From positions 190,252 to 254,251 of the forward strand of contig NZ_KE384327.1 of NCBI RefSeq assembly GCF_000425185.1: a stretch of DNA of 64,000 nucleotides. Reading direction: 5' to 3'. How positions within the stretch are numbered: the first letter of the stretch is position 1; the number at the start of each line of letters is the position of its first letter. The notes under the pieces are model-generated. The model saw nothing but the letters and a program-made list of their open reading frames with translations, was not told the origin of the DNA and ran no database searches. Positions 1 to 8,673 of this stretch are shown piece by piece. The translations under genes were made by a program, and so were the position numbers. The DNA is from Pleomorphomonas koreensis DSM 23070. GTDB taxonomy: Bacteria > Pseudomonadota > Alphaproteobacteria > Rhizobiales > Pleomorphomonadaceae.

Positions 1-659
1 TCGGCGGTGAGGTAGAGCGCCCGCATCTCCGGGTGCCCGGCCTTCAGGCTGTGCACGAGGCCCTGCAACAGATGCGTCTTGCCCTGGCCGACCGAGGAAT
101 GGATGTAGAGCGGGTTGAACTTGACGCCGGAGGCCGAGCCGTCGGCCACCTGACGGGCGGCGGCCAGCGCCAGCCGGTTGGAAGCGCCCTCGACGAAATT
201 GTCGAAGGTGTAGCGCGGATCGAGCGGCGAGGAGATGTCGTCGAACAGGCGCGCCGAGGCGGCGTCGGCCACCGGACGCAGCGGCAGGGCGGCGGCGCGC
301 GGCGGCGGCGCGCTGGCCGGGCGGGCGGCTTCCGGCGTCGCGAAGCGGGCCGGCGCCTCGACCTTGGCGCGCATGGCGGTGCGTACCGATACCTCGACCT
401 TGCGATAGGCCGGGCCTTCGGCCTGCCAGAGGGCGGCCAGCTTGTCGCGGTAATGGGTGGAGATCCAGGTCTTCAGGAAGCGGCTCGGCACCGAGAGCCA
501 GACGGTGCCGCCCTCGATCTGCTCGACGTTCATGCCGGCGAACCAGCAGGAGAACACCTCGTCGCCGAGATCAGCCTTGAGGCGGCCGCAAACGCGCGCC
601 CAGGCCTCGCCGTGACCAGGTGCTGCCCCGGCGATGCCGCCGGTTTCCGCTTCCAACAT
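1..659 (-). CDS. dnaA: Chromosomal replication initiator DnaA (C-terminal part outside the window)
   Basis: DnaA binds DnaA boxes at the origin, melts DNA and loads DnaB helicase. About 219 N-terminal residues are visible. Domain I (roughly residues 15-85, with WARVCGRL and SWFAG-like core) is followed by an Ala/Pro-rich linker (domain II). Domain III then begins with the lead-in TFDNFVEGASN and a Walker A segment reading SSVGQGKTHLLQG. The ATG was chosen because GGAGG lies 7-8 nt upstream. The Walker B, sensor and DNA-binding domains lie beyond base 1. The order dnaA, rpsT, mutM on one strand is the usual one in Hyphomicrobiales. I see no cluster of DnaA boxes just upstream, so the origin need not be here. 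Confidence 0.97.
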   Translation of the reverse strand, partial: MLEAETGGIAGAAPGHGEAWARVCGRLKADLGDEVFSCWFAGMNVEQIEGGTVWLSVPSRFLKTWISTHYRDKLAALWQAEGPAYRKVEVSVRTAMRAKVEAPARFATPEAARPASAPPPRAAALPLRPVADAASARLFDDISSPLDPRYTFDNFVEGASNRLALAAARQVADGSASGVKFNPLYIHSSVGQGKTHLLQGLVHSLKAGHPEMRALYLTA

Positions 660-891
660 GTTTCGGCCTCCATCAAACTCGTCTCTTACGCCAAACTCGC
701 GCCGGATGCTTCCGCCAGGAACATCCGCCGCGCGGCCCGGAGGATCCCCCGAACCGCTTGCTCAGCCTTCCGCCCGCGGCCGGAAGGTCCATCATGCCCT
801 CCTTTCGGGGAGGGGGAACAGGCGACCGTCTCCTTTCGGAAAACGCGCCCTCCGGCTGTTCCGATGCCGGCCGCAGTCGCCCTGACGGGTC

Positions 892-1296
892 TCAGCTCTG
901 GATCCAGGGCAGGCCGCCGGCCTTCCAGCCGTCGACGCAGCCCCGGTGTCGGTCCGGGCCGAGCGCGCCCTCGAAGCCGCCCGCCACGTTGAAGGCCCGC
1001 TTGATGCCGGCGGCGGTCGCCGCGATCGCTGCCGACCGGCTGCGGGCGCCCGAGCGGCAGATGAAATAGAGCGACGCCTCGTCGCCGACCCCAAGGTCGG
1101 CCAGCGCCTCGCCCAGCTCATCGGCAAAGGCGGAGTTGACGGTCATGTCGGGAAAGCGCTGCCATTCGACGAGCAGCACCCGCTTGCCGAGGGCGCCGAG
1201 ATCGGGCAGGCCGACGAAGTTCCATTCGGCCACCGTGCGGACGTCGACCAGATGCGCCGACGGGTCGGCGGCCAGCGCCGCCCACGTCTCGCGCAC
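892..1296 (-). CDS. Rhodanese-like domain protein
   Basis: Single-domain rhodanese of about 134 residues. These proteins carry or transfer sulfane sulfur, or act as small sulfur/redox sensors, in the cytoplasm. The fold is recognisable from LVDVRTVAEW near the start, LPDL...VLLVEWQ, and the active-site loop CRSGARSRSAA, whose Cys is the persulfide residue. A GTG start was chosen at 1296 because GGAG sits about 8 nt upstream and the domain begins directly after it. The open frame continues upstream to a TTG at 1407 without recognisable domain sequence. It precedes dnaA on the same strand with a 230-bp gap that contains no gene. The physiological partner is unknown. Confidence 0.85.
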   Translation of the reverse strand: MRETWAALAADPSAHLVDVRTVAEWNFVGLPDLGALGKRVLLVEWQRFPDMTVNSAFADELGEALADLGVGDEASLYFICRSGARSRSAAIAATAAGIKRAFNVAGGFEGALGPDRHRGCVDGWKAGGLPWIQS

Positions 1297-1299
1297 GCC

Positions 1300-1878
1300 G
1301 ACGTCTCCCGCATGACCCGGATTCTCGTCGAAAGACCCCGTATTCAAGATCGCCCCACCACCCAAAGATAAACCCTGAAGAAAAGACAAAACAAAATCGC
1401 GCGCCAAAAGCGCACTTGCAACGATCTGCCTTTCCCGGATTGAGTTGGCTACTTTGCCTCGGCTATCGTATTCGAAGAACTACCGACGGCTAGCCCCCTG
1501 CTTTAACTTACATTGGCAGACGAGTGCTTGGCTCGCCGGCGACAACAGGGGTGACCATACACAGCCCCCAAGGGACGGGCAAGAGCCGAATCTCCCTAGG
1601 GCGTTAACCCGCTTTTTACCCGGCCGGACACCCTCCGAAAGTCGAACGGCGAAGCCTAGGCGATTCAAAGATTTGCAGCTTTCCATCCGGCGGAACCGCA
1701 TTTGGTCGTAAGCCGCCGGCTCCGCCATTCCTTAGCCGTGTTTTGGTTTCCATTGCGCCGGAATCGATACCGCCCGGAGCCGACGTATGGCCAACATATT
1801 GTTTTTTAACAAGAAAATCTGACACCCGACTCTCGCCCCGCCAGTGCGGCAAACCGCGTCCGCCCAAGCCGGAAAAGC
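1300..1878. other. Gene-poor interval between the rpsT terminator and the rhodanese gene
   Basis: About 580 bp with no credible ORF and locally lower GC, including an A/T-rich stretch around 1360-1410 and another around 1795-1825. GANTC sites (CcrM methylation sequence) occur near 1319, 1590, 1660 and 1770. No TTATCCACA-type DnaA boxes were found. TTAA half-sites appear (near 1503, 1602, 1807) but not as a proper TTAA-N7-TTAA CtrA pair. It must contain the promoter of the rhodanese gene, and perhaps of dnaA. Anything further is unknown. Confidence 0.5.
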
Positions 1879-1906
1879 AAAAAGGGCCCAGCGCGACGCC
1901 GGGCCC
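1879..1906 (-). terminator. Intrinsic terminator of rpsT
   Basis: Read on the minus strand, the arms GGGCCCGGCG and CGCTGGGCCC form a stem with a TCG loop, followed directly by TTTTTGCTTTT. It lies about 55 nt after the rpsT stop codon, where a terminator for that highly expressed gene is expected. Confidence 0.85.
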
Positions 1907-1960
1907 CGAAGGGTCGTCAAAAGCAGGTGCGGGCGTCGGCCCGCGCCCGAAGACAGACAA

Positions 1961-2227
1961 TCAGACGCTGATCGCCTTGAGGCGGGCGGCAAGCCGCGAC
2001 ACCTTGCGCGAGGCGGTGTTCTTGTGAACGATGCCCTTGGTCGCCGCGCGCATGATCTCCGGCTCGACCGCCTTGAAGGCTTCGGCAGCGGCGGCCTTGT
2101 CGCCAGCGGCGGCGGCCTCCTCGAACTTGCGCACGAAGGACCGCATGCGGCTGCGACGGGCCTTGTTGACTTCGGTGCGAGCCGCGATCTTGCGGGCCGC
2201 CTTCTTGGCCGACGACGTATTGGCCAT
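1961..2227 (-). CDS. rpsT: 30S ribosomal protein S20
   Basis: Primary-binding small-subunit protein that contacts 16S rRNA. It has 88 residues, the normal length, and starts [13 protein letters not shown] with the conserved Lys/Arg-rich N-terminal helix. It ends in the usual conserved segment with [17 protein letters not shown]. The open frame extends 24 codons upstream, but the family start is unmistakably the ATG at 2227. It sits between mutM and dnaA on the same strand and is followed by a clear terminator. Alphaproteobacterial S20 genes occupy this same position. Confidence 0.98.
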   Translation of the reverse strand: MANTSSAKKAARKIAARTEVNKARRSRMRSFVRKFEEAAAAGDKAAAAEAFKAVEPEIMRAATKGIVHKNTASRKVSRLAARLKAISV

Positions 2228-2392
2228 GCTCCAGCCTTTCTCTCTCCCGGCGACGCCGGGCCTTGTTGTTGGATCGTCGCGGCTGCCGGACCCGGCCACG
2301 CGGACGACATAAATCCTGTCGGAGGCCGACGACCGCCGGCCACCGTCCTTGGGGCGGGCTTATAGACGCTGGCGCGGCCGCCGTCAACGCCG

Positions 2393-3259
2393 TCAGCGCT
2401 GGCAGGACGGACAAAAGAAGGTCGAGCGTCCGGCCTGACGCAGGCGCGTCACCGTGCCGCCGCAGCCCGGACGTCGGCATGGCTCGCCTTCCCGGTCGTA
2501 GACGGCGAAGCGGTGCTGGAAATAGCCGAGCGTGCCGTCGGTGCGCATGTGGTCGCGCAAGGAGGAGCCGCCGGCCTCGACCGCCTCGGCGATGACGGCG
2601 CGGATCGCCGCCGCGAGGGCTTCGGCGACGGCGGCATCGGCCAAGACGGCGGCCGGCCGGCGCGGGTCGAGGCCGGCCCGCCACAGCGCTTCGGCGACGT
2701 AGATGTTGCCGAGGCCGGTGACCACCGTCTGGTCGAGAAGGGCCGCCTTCAGCGGCGTGCGGCGGTCCGCGAAAGCAGCGAGCGTCGCCGCCGAAAAGAG
2801 GTTGGAGGTCGGCTCGACGCCGAGGTCCCTGAGGCGCGGGTTACGCTCGAGCCCCTCGCGCGACAACAGGTCCATGAAGCCGAAGCGGCGGGGATCGTTG
2901 TAGACGACGGCCGCCCCGCCCCGCAGATCGAAACGGACGTGGTCGTGGCGGGGATCGCGCGAGCGGGCGAGCGCGAAACCGCCGGGCGTGCCGGTGGCGT
3001 CGCCGGCCGCCTCGATGCGGAAGGAGCCTGACATGCCCAGGTGGGCGAGCAGCGTCTCGTCGCCTTCAAGCTCGAACAGCAGGTATTTCGACCGCCGGCC
3101 GAGCCCGAGGACGCGCCGGCCTCCCAGGCGCTCGGCAAAGCGCTCGGGAAAGGGGTAGCGCAGGGCCTGCCGGGCGAGCGTCACCCGCTCGATGACCGCT
3201 CCCTCGAACAGCGGCGACAGGCCGCGCCGCACCGTCTCGACTTCCGGCAGTTCGGGCAT
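2393..3259 (-). CDS. mutM: Formamidopyrimidine-DNA glycosylase (Fpg)
   Basis: Base-excision repair enzyme that removes 8-oxoguanine and formamidopyrimidines and cleaves the abasic site. It has 288 residues. The N-terminus [14 protein letters not shown] carries the catalytic Pro2 (N-terminal nucleophile once Met is removed) and Glu3. The helix-two-turn-helix region contains [19 protein letters not shown]. The C-terminus is the zinc finger with two CxxC-like pairs, ending FFCPSCQR. The gene is divergent from ubiE (149 bp gap) and about 165 bp upstream of rpsT on the same strand, the standard order for this group. Confidence 0.97.
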   Translation of the reverse strand: MPELPEVETVRRGLSPLFEGAVIERVTLARQALRYPFPERFAERLGGRRVLGLGRRSKYLLFELEGDETLLAHLGMSGSFRIEAAGDATGTPGGFALARSRDPRHDHVRFDLRGGAAVVYNDPRRFGFMDLLSREGLERNPRLRDLGVEPTSNLFSAATLAAFADRRTPLKAALLDQTVVTGLGNIYVAEALWRAGLDPRRPAAVLADAAVAEALAAAIRAVIAEAVEAGGSSLRDHMRTDGTLGYFQHRFAVYDREGEPCRRPGCGGTVTRLRQAGRSTFFCPSCQR

Positions 3260-3408
3260 GTCGTGAAGACCTCCGCATTCTGGCAGCCACGTCGCCGTCC
3301 GAGGCCAACATAGCGTCCGTCGTATCGTTGGGCTATGGTCGCTGGCAAGGCCGGCGGCGCGCTTTCGGGCGGCCGGCCGGCACGACTCACGGCGGGACGG
3401 GACGGACG

Positions 3409-4164
3409 ATGACGGACAACAGCACTTCCTTCGGCTTTCGCGAGGTCGATCCGCACGACAAGCAGGGCCTGGTCGATCGCGTCTTCCATTCGGTGGCCGG
3501 CCGCTACGACCTGATGAATGACCTGATGTCGGGCGGCCTGCACCGGCTCTGGAAGGACGCCATGGTCTCCCGTCTGGCGCCGCCGCGTTCGGGCAAGCGG
3601 CCGTTCAAGGTGCTCGACATGGCTGGAGGCACCGGCGACATCGCCTTCCGCATCGCCGAGCGCTCGAACCGCACCGCCGAGATCACCGTTGCCGACATCA
3701 ACTCCTCGATGCTGGAGGTCGGCCGCGAGCGGGCCAGGGCGCGCGGGCTCGACAGGCTGGAGTTCGTCGAGGCCAACGCCGAGGATCTGCCCTGGCCGGA
3801 CCAGAGCTTCGACGCCTACACCATCGCCTTCGGCATCCGCAACGTGCCGAAGATCGACAAGGCGCTTGCCGAGGCCTACCGGGTGCTGAAGCCGGGCGGC
3901 CGCTTCCTCTGCCTGGAATTCTCGCGCGTCGACGCGCCGCTGGCCGACAAGGTCTACGACCTCTATTCCTTCCATCTGGTGCCGAAGATCGGCCGCGTGG
4001 TGGCGAAGGACGAGGACAGCTACCGCTATCTCGTCGAATCGATCCGCCGCTTCCCCGATCAGGAGCGCTTCAAGGCGACGATCGAGGCGGCCGGCTTCCG
4101 CCGCGTCGGCTACACCAACATGACGCTCGGCGTGGTGGCGCTGCATGTCGGCGTGAAGATCTGA
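3409..4164 (+). CDS. ubiE: Ubiquinone/menaquinone biosynthesis C-methyltransferase UbiE
   Basis: SAM-dependent C-methylation of the quinone ring in ubiquinone (and, where present, menaquinone) synthesis. It has 251 residues from the ATG at 3409 ([13 protein letters not shown]). The frame is open for 27 codons upstream but that part has no family sequence. Visible motifs are the UbiE signature [26 protein letters not shown] motif I in [13 protein letters not shown], the conserved FGIRNV, and the C-terminal [15 protein letters not shown]. It is followed by ubiB on the same strand after about 130 bp, so the two probably form one unit for ubiquinone synthesis. Confidence 0.96.
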   Translation: MTDNSTSFGFREVDPHDKQGLVDRVFHSVAGRYDLMNDLMSGGLHRLWKDAMVSRLAPPRSGKRPFKVLDMAGGTGDIAFRIAERSNRTAEITVADINSSMLEVGRERARARGLDRLEFVEANAEDLPWPDQSFDAYTIAFGIRNVPKIDKALAEAYRVLKPGGRFLCLEFSRVDAPLADKVYDLYSFHLVPKIGRVVAKDEDSYRYLVESIRRFPDQERFKATIEAAGFRRVGYTNMTLGVVALHVGVKI

Positions 4165-4293
4165 CCGCCCTCCCGCCTTGCCGAACCGGATCGGCCGATC
4201 CGGACCGGAGATGGGCGATCCATTGACTCTCAGGCATTGCCCTGCCGATCGGCTCGAGCGGTCCGGTCGGGAAATGCTCCAGGAACCTGCCGG

Positions 4294-5823
4294 ATGCTTC
4301 TCGTCGATCTCGCCCGCCTCGTCCGCGCCGCCTACGTGCTCGCCCGCGAGGGAGTGATCAACGCCCTGCCGCTGCCCGAGCCGCGCCCCTTTGCCGTGTC
4401 GGCGGCGCTGGTGCTCGCCGGGGCGATCCGCCGGCGCAGCGCCGCCAGCCGGGCGGAACGCCTCTCCATCGCCTTCTCGCGGCTCGGCCCGTCCTACGTC
4501 AAGCTCGGCCAGTTCCTCGCCACCCGGCCGGACGTGGTGGGCGCGGCGCTCGCCGCCGACCTCAGCGAGTTGCAGGACGCCATGCCCGACTTCGGTCTCG
4601 CCGGCGCCCGGGCGGTGATCGGCGACAGCTTCGGCCTTGACGCCGAGCGGCTGTTTCCCGAGCTGTCGGCGCCGATCGCCGCCGCCTCGATCGCCCAGGT
4701 GCACAAGGCGACGGTCATCGAGCGCGACGGCACGCGCCGCGACGTGGCGGTGAAGGTGCTGCGGCCCGGCGTCGCGGGACGCATTGCCTCCGACCTCGCC
4801 GGCTTCTACCTGGCCGCCCGGCTGATCGAGAGGGTGGCGCCGCGCGCCCGCCGCCTCAGGCCGGTGGCCATCGTCGACACGCTCGCCCGCTCGCTGACGC
4901 TGGAGATGGATTTCCGCCTGGAGGCGGCCGCCCTGTCGGAAATGGCGCAGAACACGGCCGACGATGCCGATTTCCGCGTGCCTACGGTTGACTGGCGGCG
5001 CACCAGCCGCGCCGTGCTGACCATGGAATGGATCGACGGCCTGAAGCTGTCCGACCTCGGTGCCATCCGCGCCGCCGGCCACGACCCGCGGAAGCTCGCG
5101 GCGACGCTGCTGCAGTCGTTCCTGCGGCACGCGCTGCGCGACGGCTTCTTCCACGCCGACATGCACCAGGGCAACCTGTTCGTCGATGCCGCCGGCCGCA
5201 TCGTCGCCGTCGATTTCGGCATCGTCGGCCGCCTCGGCCCGCGCGAGCGCCGCTATCTCGCCGAGATCCTGCACGGCTTCATCACCCGCAACTACCGGCG
5301 GGTGGCCGAGGTGCATTTCGAGGCCGGCTACGTGCCGGCCGAGCAGGAACTCGAAACCTTCGCCCAGGCGCTGCGGGCCGTCGGCGAGCCGCTGCACGGC
5401 GTGCCGGCCTCGGAGATCGCCATGTCGCGGCTGCTCAACCAGCTGTTCGAGACCACCGAGCTGTTCGCCATGCAGACGCGGCCCGAGCTGATCCTCCTTC
5501 AGAAGACCATGGTGGTGGTGGAGGGCGTCGCCCGCTCCCTCGATCCCCACCTCGACATGTGGAAGGTGTCCGAGCCGGTGGTCGGCGGCTGGATCGCCCG
5601 CAATCTCGGGCCGATCGGCCGGCTGGAGACGGCGGCGACGGCGCTCGGCAATCTCGCCGCCCTCGCCCCGCGCCTGCCGCGCCTGTTCGATGCCGTCGAA
5701 CTGCTCGCCACCCGCGCCGCGATGGCCGACGGTCGCCGGCGCCGGCGTTTCACCGCCCTGCCGCTCTGGATCGGCGCGCTGGCGCTGGTGGTGATCGCCG
5801 CGTCAAGCCTCGGCTGGATTTGA
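4294..5823 (+). CDS. ubiB: UbiB atypical kinase/ATPase of ubiquinone biosynthesis
   Basis: UbiB (ABC1/ADCK family) is a membrane-associated atypical kinase-like ATPase needed for ubiquinone synthesis. About 509 residues are read from the ATG at 4294, which has AGGA 10 nt upstream; an in-frame start also exists at 4237. Family hallmarks are the KxGQ motif (VKLGQFLATRPD), the Ala-rich nucleotide loop (SIAQVHKA), the VAVKVLRPG lysine, the catalytic HADMHQGNLFV and VDFGIVGRL. The C-terminal hydrophobic segment (LPLWIGALALVVIAASSLG) is a membrane anchor. In many rhizobia coaBC and dut follow; here a Crp/Fnr gene on the other strand follows instead. Confidence 0.95.
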   Translation: MLLVDLARLVRAAYVLAREGVINALPLPEPRPFAVSAALVLAGAIRRRSAASRAERLSIAFSRLGPSYVKLGQFLATRPDVVGAALAADLSELQDAMPDFGLAGARAVIGDSFGLDAERLFPELSAPIAAASIAQVHKATVIERDGTRRDVAVKVLRPGVAGRIASDLAGFYLAARLIERVAPRARRLRPVAIVDTLARSLTLEMDFRLEAAALSEMAQNTADDADFRVPTVDWRRTSRAVLTMEWIDGLKLSDLGAIRAAGHDPRKLAATLLQSFLRHALRDGFFHADMHQGNLFVDAAGRIVAVDFGIVGRLGPRERRYLAEILHGFITRNYRRVAEVHFEAGYVPAEQELETFAQALRAVGEPLHGVPASEIAMSRLLNQLFETTELFAMQTRPELILLQKTMVVVEGVARSLDPHLDMWKVSEPVVGGWIARNLGPIGRLETAATALGNLAALAPRLPRLFDAVELLATRAAMADGRRRRRFTALPLWIGALALVVIAASSLGWI

Positions 5824-5826
5824 GCC

Positions 5827-6528
5827 TCAGCCGCGGGCGAGCGCCGCGAGCCGCGCCTCGTCGGTGACGGCGATCTTGCGGCGGGCGCTCTTGACGATGC
5901 CCTGCGCCTCCCAGGCGCTGAGCAGCCGGCTCACCGTGTGCAGCGTGGTACCGGTCATCTCGGCGATGTCCTGACGGGTGAGCGGGAAGTCGATGCGGAT
6001 GCCGCCCTCCTCCGGACGGCCGGCCCGGCGGACGAGCCGCAGCAGCGCGTGGGCGACGCGGCGCTCCACTTCCTCGGTCGACAGTTCGCGGATGCGGGTA
6101 TGCGCCTCCTGCAGCCGTTCGCCCACCGCTTCGAGGGCGTTGACGGCCAGCACCGGGTTGAGCGCCACGAAATCCGGCCACTGGGTCGACATCCAGGCGA
6201 GGACGATGCTCTCGGTCACCGCCTCGGCGGTGGCCGGATAATCGGTGCGGCGGATGGCGCGGGCGATGCCGAACACCTCGCCCGGCAGCACGTGGCGCAC
6301 CACCACCTGCTCGCCCGACGGCGTCACCTGCACCACCTTGAGATGGCCGTGCAGCAGCAGGAAGAACTCGTCGGCCGCCGCGCCCTGGCTGAACACCGGC
6401 TCGCCCGGCTCGACGGTGCGCACCTGCACGGTGGCCAGCACGGCATCGAGGTTGTCCTCGGTCATGTCGCGGAACAGGTCGAAGCCGCGGATCAGCGATC
6501 GGTCGAGCTTGCGGGGCGCCATCAGCAT
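5827..6528 (-). CDS. Crp/Fnr-family transcriptional regulator
   Basis: Regulator of 233 residues with an N-terminal cyclic-nucleotide-binding fold (EPGEPVFSQGAAADEFFLLLHGHLKV). A long dimer helix follows, then a C-terminal winged helix (LTRQDIAEMTGTTLHTVSRLLSAWEAQGIV). There is no N-terminal cysteine cluster, so it is not an FNR-type iron-sulfur oxygen sensor. The effector may be a nucleotide, haem/NO, or none. The ATG at 6528 has AGGAG about 5 nt upstream; the frame is open much further but without family sequence. It is convergent with ubiB (3 bp apart) and divergent from msrA (160 bp), which may be a target. Function beyond family is unknown. Confidence 0.88.
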   Translation of the reverse strand: MLMAPRKLDRSLIRGFDLFRDMTEDNLDAVLATVQVRTVEPGEPVFSQGAAADEFFLLLHGHLKVVQVTPSGEQVVVRHVLPGEVFGIARAIRRTDYPATAEAVTESIVLAWMSTQWPDFVALNPVLAVNALEAVGERLQEAHTRIRELSTEEVERRVAHALLRLVRRAGRPEEGGIRIDFPLTRQDIAEMTGTTLHTVSRLLSAWEAQGIVKSARRKIAVTDEARLAALARG

Positions 6529-6688
6529 AGGTCTCCTCTGCCGCCCCTTATAACAAAGCGTCGGCGAGACACCAGCGCGGTTCGGCTCGGACGTCCGCCC
6601 GATCCGCTCCGTCGGCCCGGCTTGCAAAGCGGCGGCGGCGGTTCCATCTTGAAGGACCGATCCGGGGGATGGGAGAGAAGGAGACGCC

Positions 6689-7357
6689 ATGGCCCTCTTC
6701 GAGACATTCCGCAAGCCGGCCGTCCTGCCGACGCCGGAGACGGCGCTGCCCGGCCGCCGCGAACCTGTCGCCACCGCCGAACGGCATTTCGTCAACAGCC
6801 GGCCGCTCAACGGGCCGCACCCCGAGGGATGCGCCGTCGCCACCTTCGCCCTCGGCTGCTTCTGGGGCGCCGAGCGGCTGTTCTGGCAGTTGCCGGGCGT
6901 TTCTGTGACGTCGGTCGGCTACACCGGCGGCATCACCGAAAATCCCACCTACGAGGAGGTCTGCTCGGGCCGCACCGGCCATGCCGAGGCGGTGGAGGTG
7001 GTGTTCGATCCCGATGTCGTCTCCTACGCCGACCTCGTGCGGGTGTTCTTCGAGAGCCACGATCCGACGCAGGGCATGCGCCAGGGCAATGATGTCGGCA
7101 CCCAGTACCGATCGGCGATCTACGTGCACGACGCGGCGCAACGCGCCGTCGCCGAGGCGGCGCGGGCGGCCTATGGCGAGGCGCTGGCCCTCGCCGGATA
7201 TTCCGAACCGGTCACCACGGCGATCGAGCCGGCCGGCCCTTATTACTTCGCCGAGGACTACCATCAGCAGTATCTCGCCAAAAATCCCGGCGGCTACTGC
7301 GGCCTCGGCGGCACGGGCGTCGCCTGCCCGGCGCCGGGACCGGCGGCGCGGCCGTGA
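6689..7357 (+). CDS. msrA: Peptide-methionine (S)-S-oxide reductase MsrA
   Basis: Repairs methionine-S-sulfoxide in proteins using thioredoxin. It has 222 residues; the signature GCFWGAE carries the catalytic Cys57. [37 protein letters not shown] and [11 protein letters not shown] are all present. Resolving cysteines are in the C-terminus at about residues 204 and 213. The ATG at 6689 has a GGAGA-type ribosome site. The stop overlaps the GTG start of the next gene by 4 nt (GTGA), so the two are translationally coupled. The pairing with an FMN reductase suggests a small redox-repair operon. Confidence 0.96.
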   Translation: MALFETFRKPAVLPTPETALPGRREPVATAERHFVNSRPLNGPHPEGCAVATFALGCFWGAERLFWQLPGVSVTSVGYTGGITENPTYEEVCSGRTGHAEAVEVVFDPDVVSYADLVRVFFESHDPTQGMRQGNDVGTQYRSAIYVHDAAQRAVAEAARAAYGEALALAGYSEPVTTAIEPAGPYYFAEDYHQQYLAKNPGGYCGLGGTGVACPAPGPAARP

Positions 7358-7929
7358 TCGGCCGGCGGCCGGTCATCCTGCTGTTCGCCGGCTCGACGCG
7401 CGGCGGCAGTTGCAACGGCCGCCTGGCGGCGCTGGTGGCGCGGGAGATCGCGCTGCGCGACGCCGAGGCGCGGCTCCTGTCGCTCGCCGACTATCCGATG
7501 CCGCTCTACGACGGCGACGACGAGATGGCGCGCGGCGTGCCCGAGGCGGCGCTGAAGCTCGCCGACCAGATGCTGGCCGCCGACGGCGTGTTCATCGCCT
7601 CGCCCGAATACAATCATTCGCTGACTCCGCTTCTGAAAAACAGCATCGACTGGCTGAGCCGCGTCCAGGGCGACCGCCGCCGCGGCCTGTGGACCCAACG
7701 CGTCTTTGCCATCGGCGCCGCCTCGGTCGACGCGTTCGCCGGCATAAGGTCGCTGATGCAGCTGAGACTGATCCTGGAGAACGCCCTCGGCGCCCGCGTC
7801 CTCGTCGAGCAGGTGGCCGTGCCGCACGCCGACGCGGCCTTCGACGCGCGCGGCAATCTCGCGGGCGAGCCGGCGGCGCAAGTGGAGCGGCTGGTCGCCG
7901 CGCTGATCGCCGAGGCGGCCCGGCGCTAG
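7354..7929 (+). CDS. NADPH-dependent FMN reductase family flavoprotein
   Basis: Flavodoxin-like reductase of 191 residues. The N-terminal strand and phosphate loop reads [18 protein letters not shown], and the FMN-binding signature [21 protein letters not shown] is complete. The GTG start overlaps the msrA stop. Such proteins use NAD(P)H to reduce FMN, quinones or azo compounds. Here the coupling to MsrA suggests an oxidative-stress or electron-supply role, which is inference. The downstream 740 bp hold no gene. Confidence 0.9.
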   Translation: MIGRRPVILLFAGSTRGGSCNGRLAALVAREIALRDAEARLLSLADYPMPLYDGDDEMARGVPEAALKLADQMLAADGVFIASPEYNHSLTPLLKNSIDWLSRVQGDRRRGLWTQRVFAIGAASVDAFAGIRSLMQLRLILENALGARVLVEQVAVPHADAAFDARGNLAGEPAAQVERLVAALIAEAARR

Positions 7930-8299
7930 CTCCCGCCCCTGGAGCGCCGTTTGGCCGCAGATCTTGGTGGTGCAACTCCCTTGCGGGAAGGAGGGATGCG
8001 CCATGGGCCGGTTCTACCCGGCAAGGCCATGTCGATGACCGGCGCAGGCATCGTCCATGCAATCGGGACCGGCCTGCAGCGGAAGAACGCGCCGTCTGGC
8101 CACGGTTCCGCACAGGACACTCTATAACCTATAACCGCTTCATCCGCCGGGGCCGGCGGGGTTTCGACCGCATCCGCGCCAGGGGCAGGCGGGCCGGCGT
8201 CTCGTGGATCGCCGGACCGAGGCGGCCGGGGCGTGTCCGGCGGAATGCCCCATGAACCGGACCGATCGATTGAGACGGGCAGACTGCGTTCTGTCGAGC

Positions 8300-8317
8300 A
8301 TGAAACACTTATTTCAT
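8300..8317. promoter_or_regulatory. Operator-like palindrome ATGAAA-N6-TTTCAT
   Basis: The sequence ATGAAA CACTTA TTTCAT has perfectly complementary 6-bp arms and a 6-bp spacer. It has the same architecture as the palindromes before iolE and iolG, with A/T in place of G/C at one position. It is probably bound by an RpiR regulator of this locus (inference). Confidence 0.5.
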
Positions 8318-8488
8318 ACGTTAGTATGACCGAAGTCGACCTCTCGTTTCGCAGGCAGCAGCGAACCACTCTTATTAGCTGGCGCATTTCAACATTTTGA
8401 GCGACTTTTGACCGGCTCGGCGATGGCCATCGGTGGACCGCGGCGGACGGCCGTCCATCGGAAGGGGGCTTGACGGCACAGACCGGAT

Positions 8489-8506
8489 ATGGAACTAATC
8501 TTCCAT
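8489..8506. promoter_or_regulatory. IolR-type operator ATGGAA-N6-TTCCAT upstream of the ABC transporter
   Basis: ATGGAA CTAATC TTCCAT has perfect 6-bp arms and contains the GGAA-N6-TTCC motif known for the RpiR-type inositol repressor IolR of rhizobia. It is about 170 bp upstream of the ATPase start codon and 190 bp from the first palindrome. Confidence 0.65.
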
Positions 8507-8673
8507 TCTAAGCGGGAAAACAGTCGCTTCATTCTTGATTGTGCGGAGCTTGGGAGGAGACCGATCCGGGAGGAGCCGCTCGGTCGATCATGGGGGAGAA
8601 CCGTCAGGCAGCGACGCCAGTTCCCGGGCGGCGCGGCGACCGGTTGCTCGGCACTGCAATTGAGGTATCGGAA

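Larger units (their letters stand above)
7930..8673. other. Long intergenic leader upstream of the inositol ABC transporter
   Basis: About 740 bp without a believable gene. A 153-codon minus-strand frame here is Pro/Arg-rich noise. GC falls from about 8270 onward. Two operator-like palindromes (8300-8317 and 8489-8506) mark the control region of the transporter genes. The A/T-rich tract between 8300 and 8400 is the best place for a promoter. Confidence 0.6.

Noticed and set aside
660-891. Replication origin directly upstream of dnaA
   Set aside because: No TTATCCACA-like boxes and no A/T-rich unwinding region in this 230-bp gap; in this order the origin is often elsewhere.
3181-5550. A 789-codon minus-strand open frame across ubiE and ubiB, and similar very long frames elsewhere (for example 8389-10323, 21694-23709, 37582-40167, 55557-57950)
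   Set aside because: They are antisense or shifted shadows of genes with clear family motifs. Long stop-free frames are normal in DNA of this GC content, and their translations are Arg/Gly/His/Asp-rich with no domains.
7926-8387. 153-codon minus-strand frame in the gap before the inositol transporter
   Set aside because: Pro/Arg-rich composition, no ribosome site and no recognisable domain; it overlaps the operator region.
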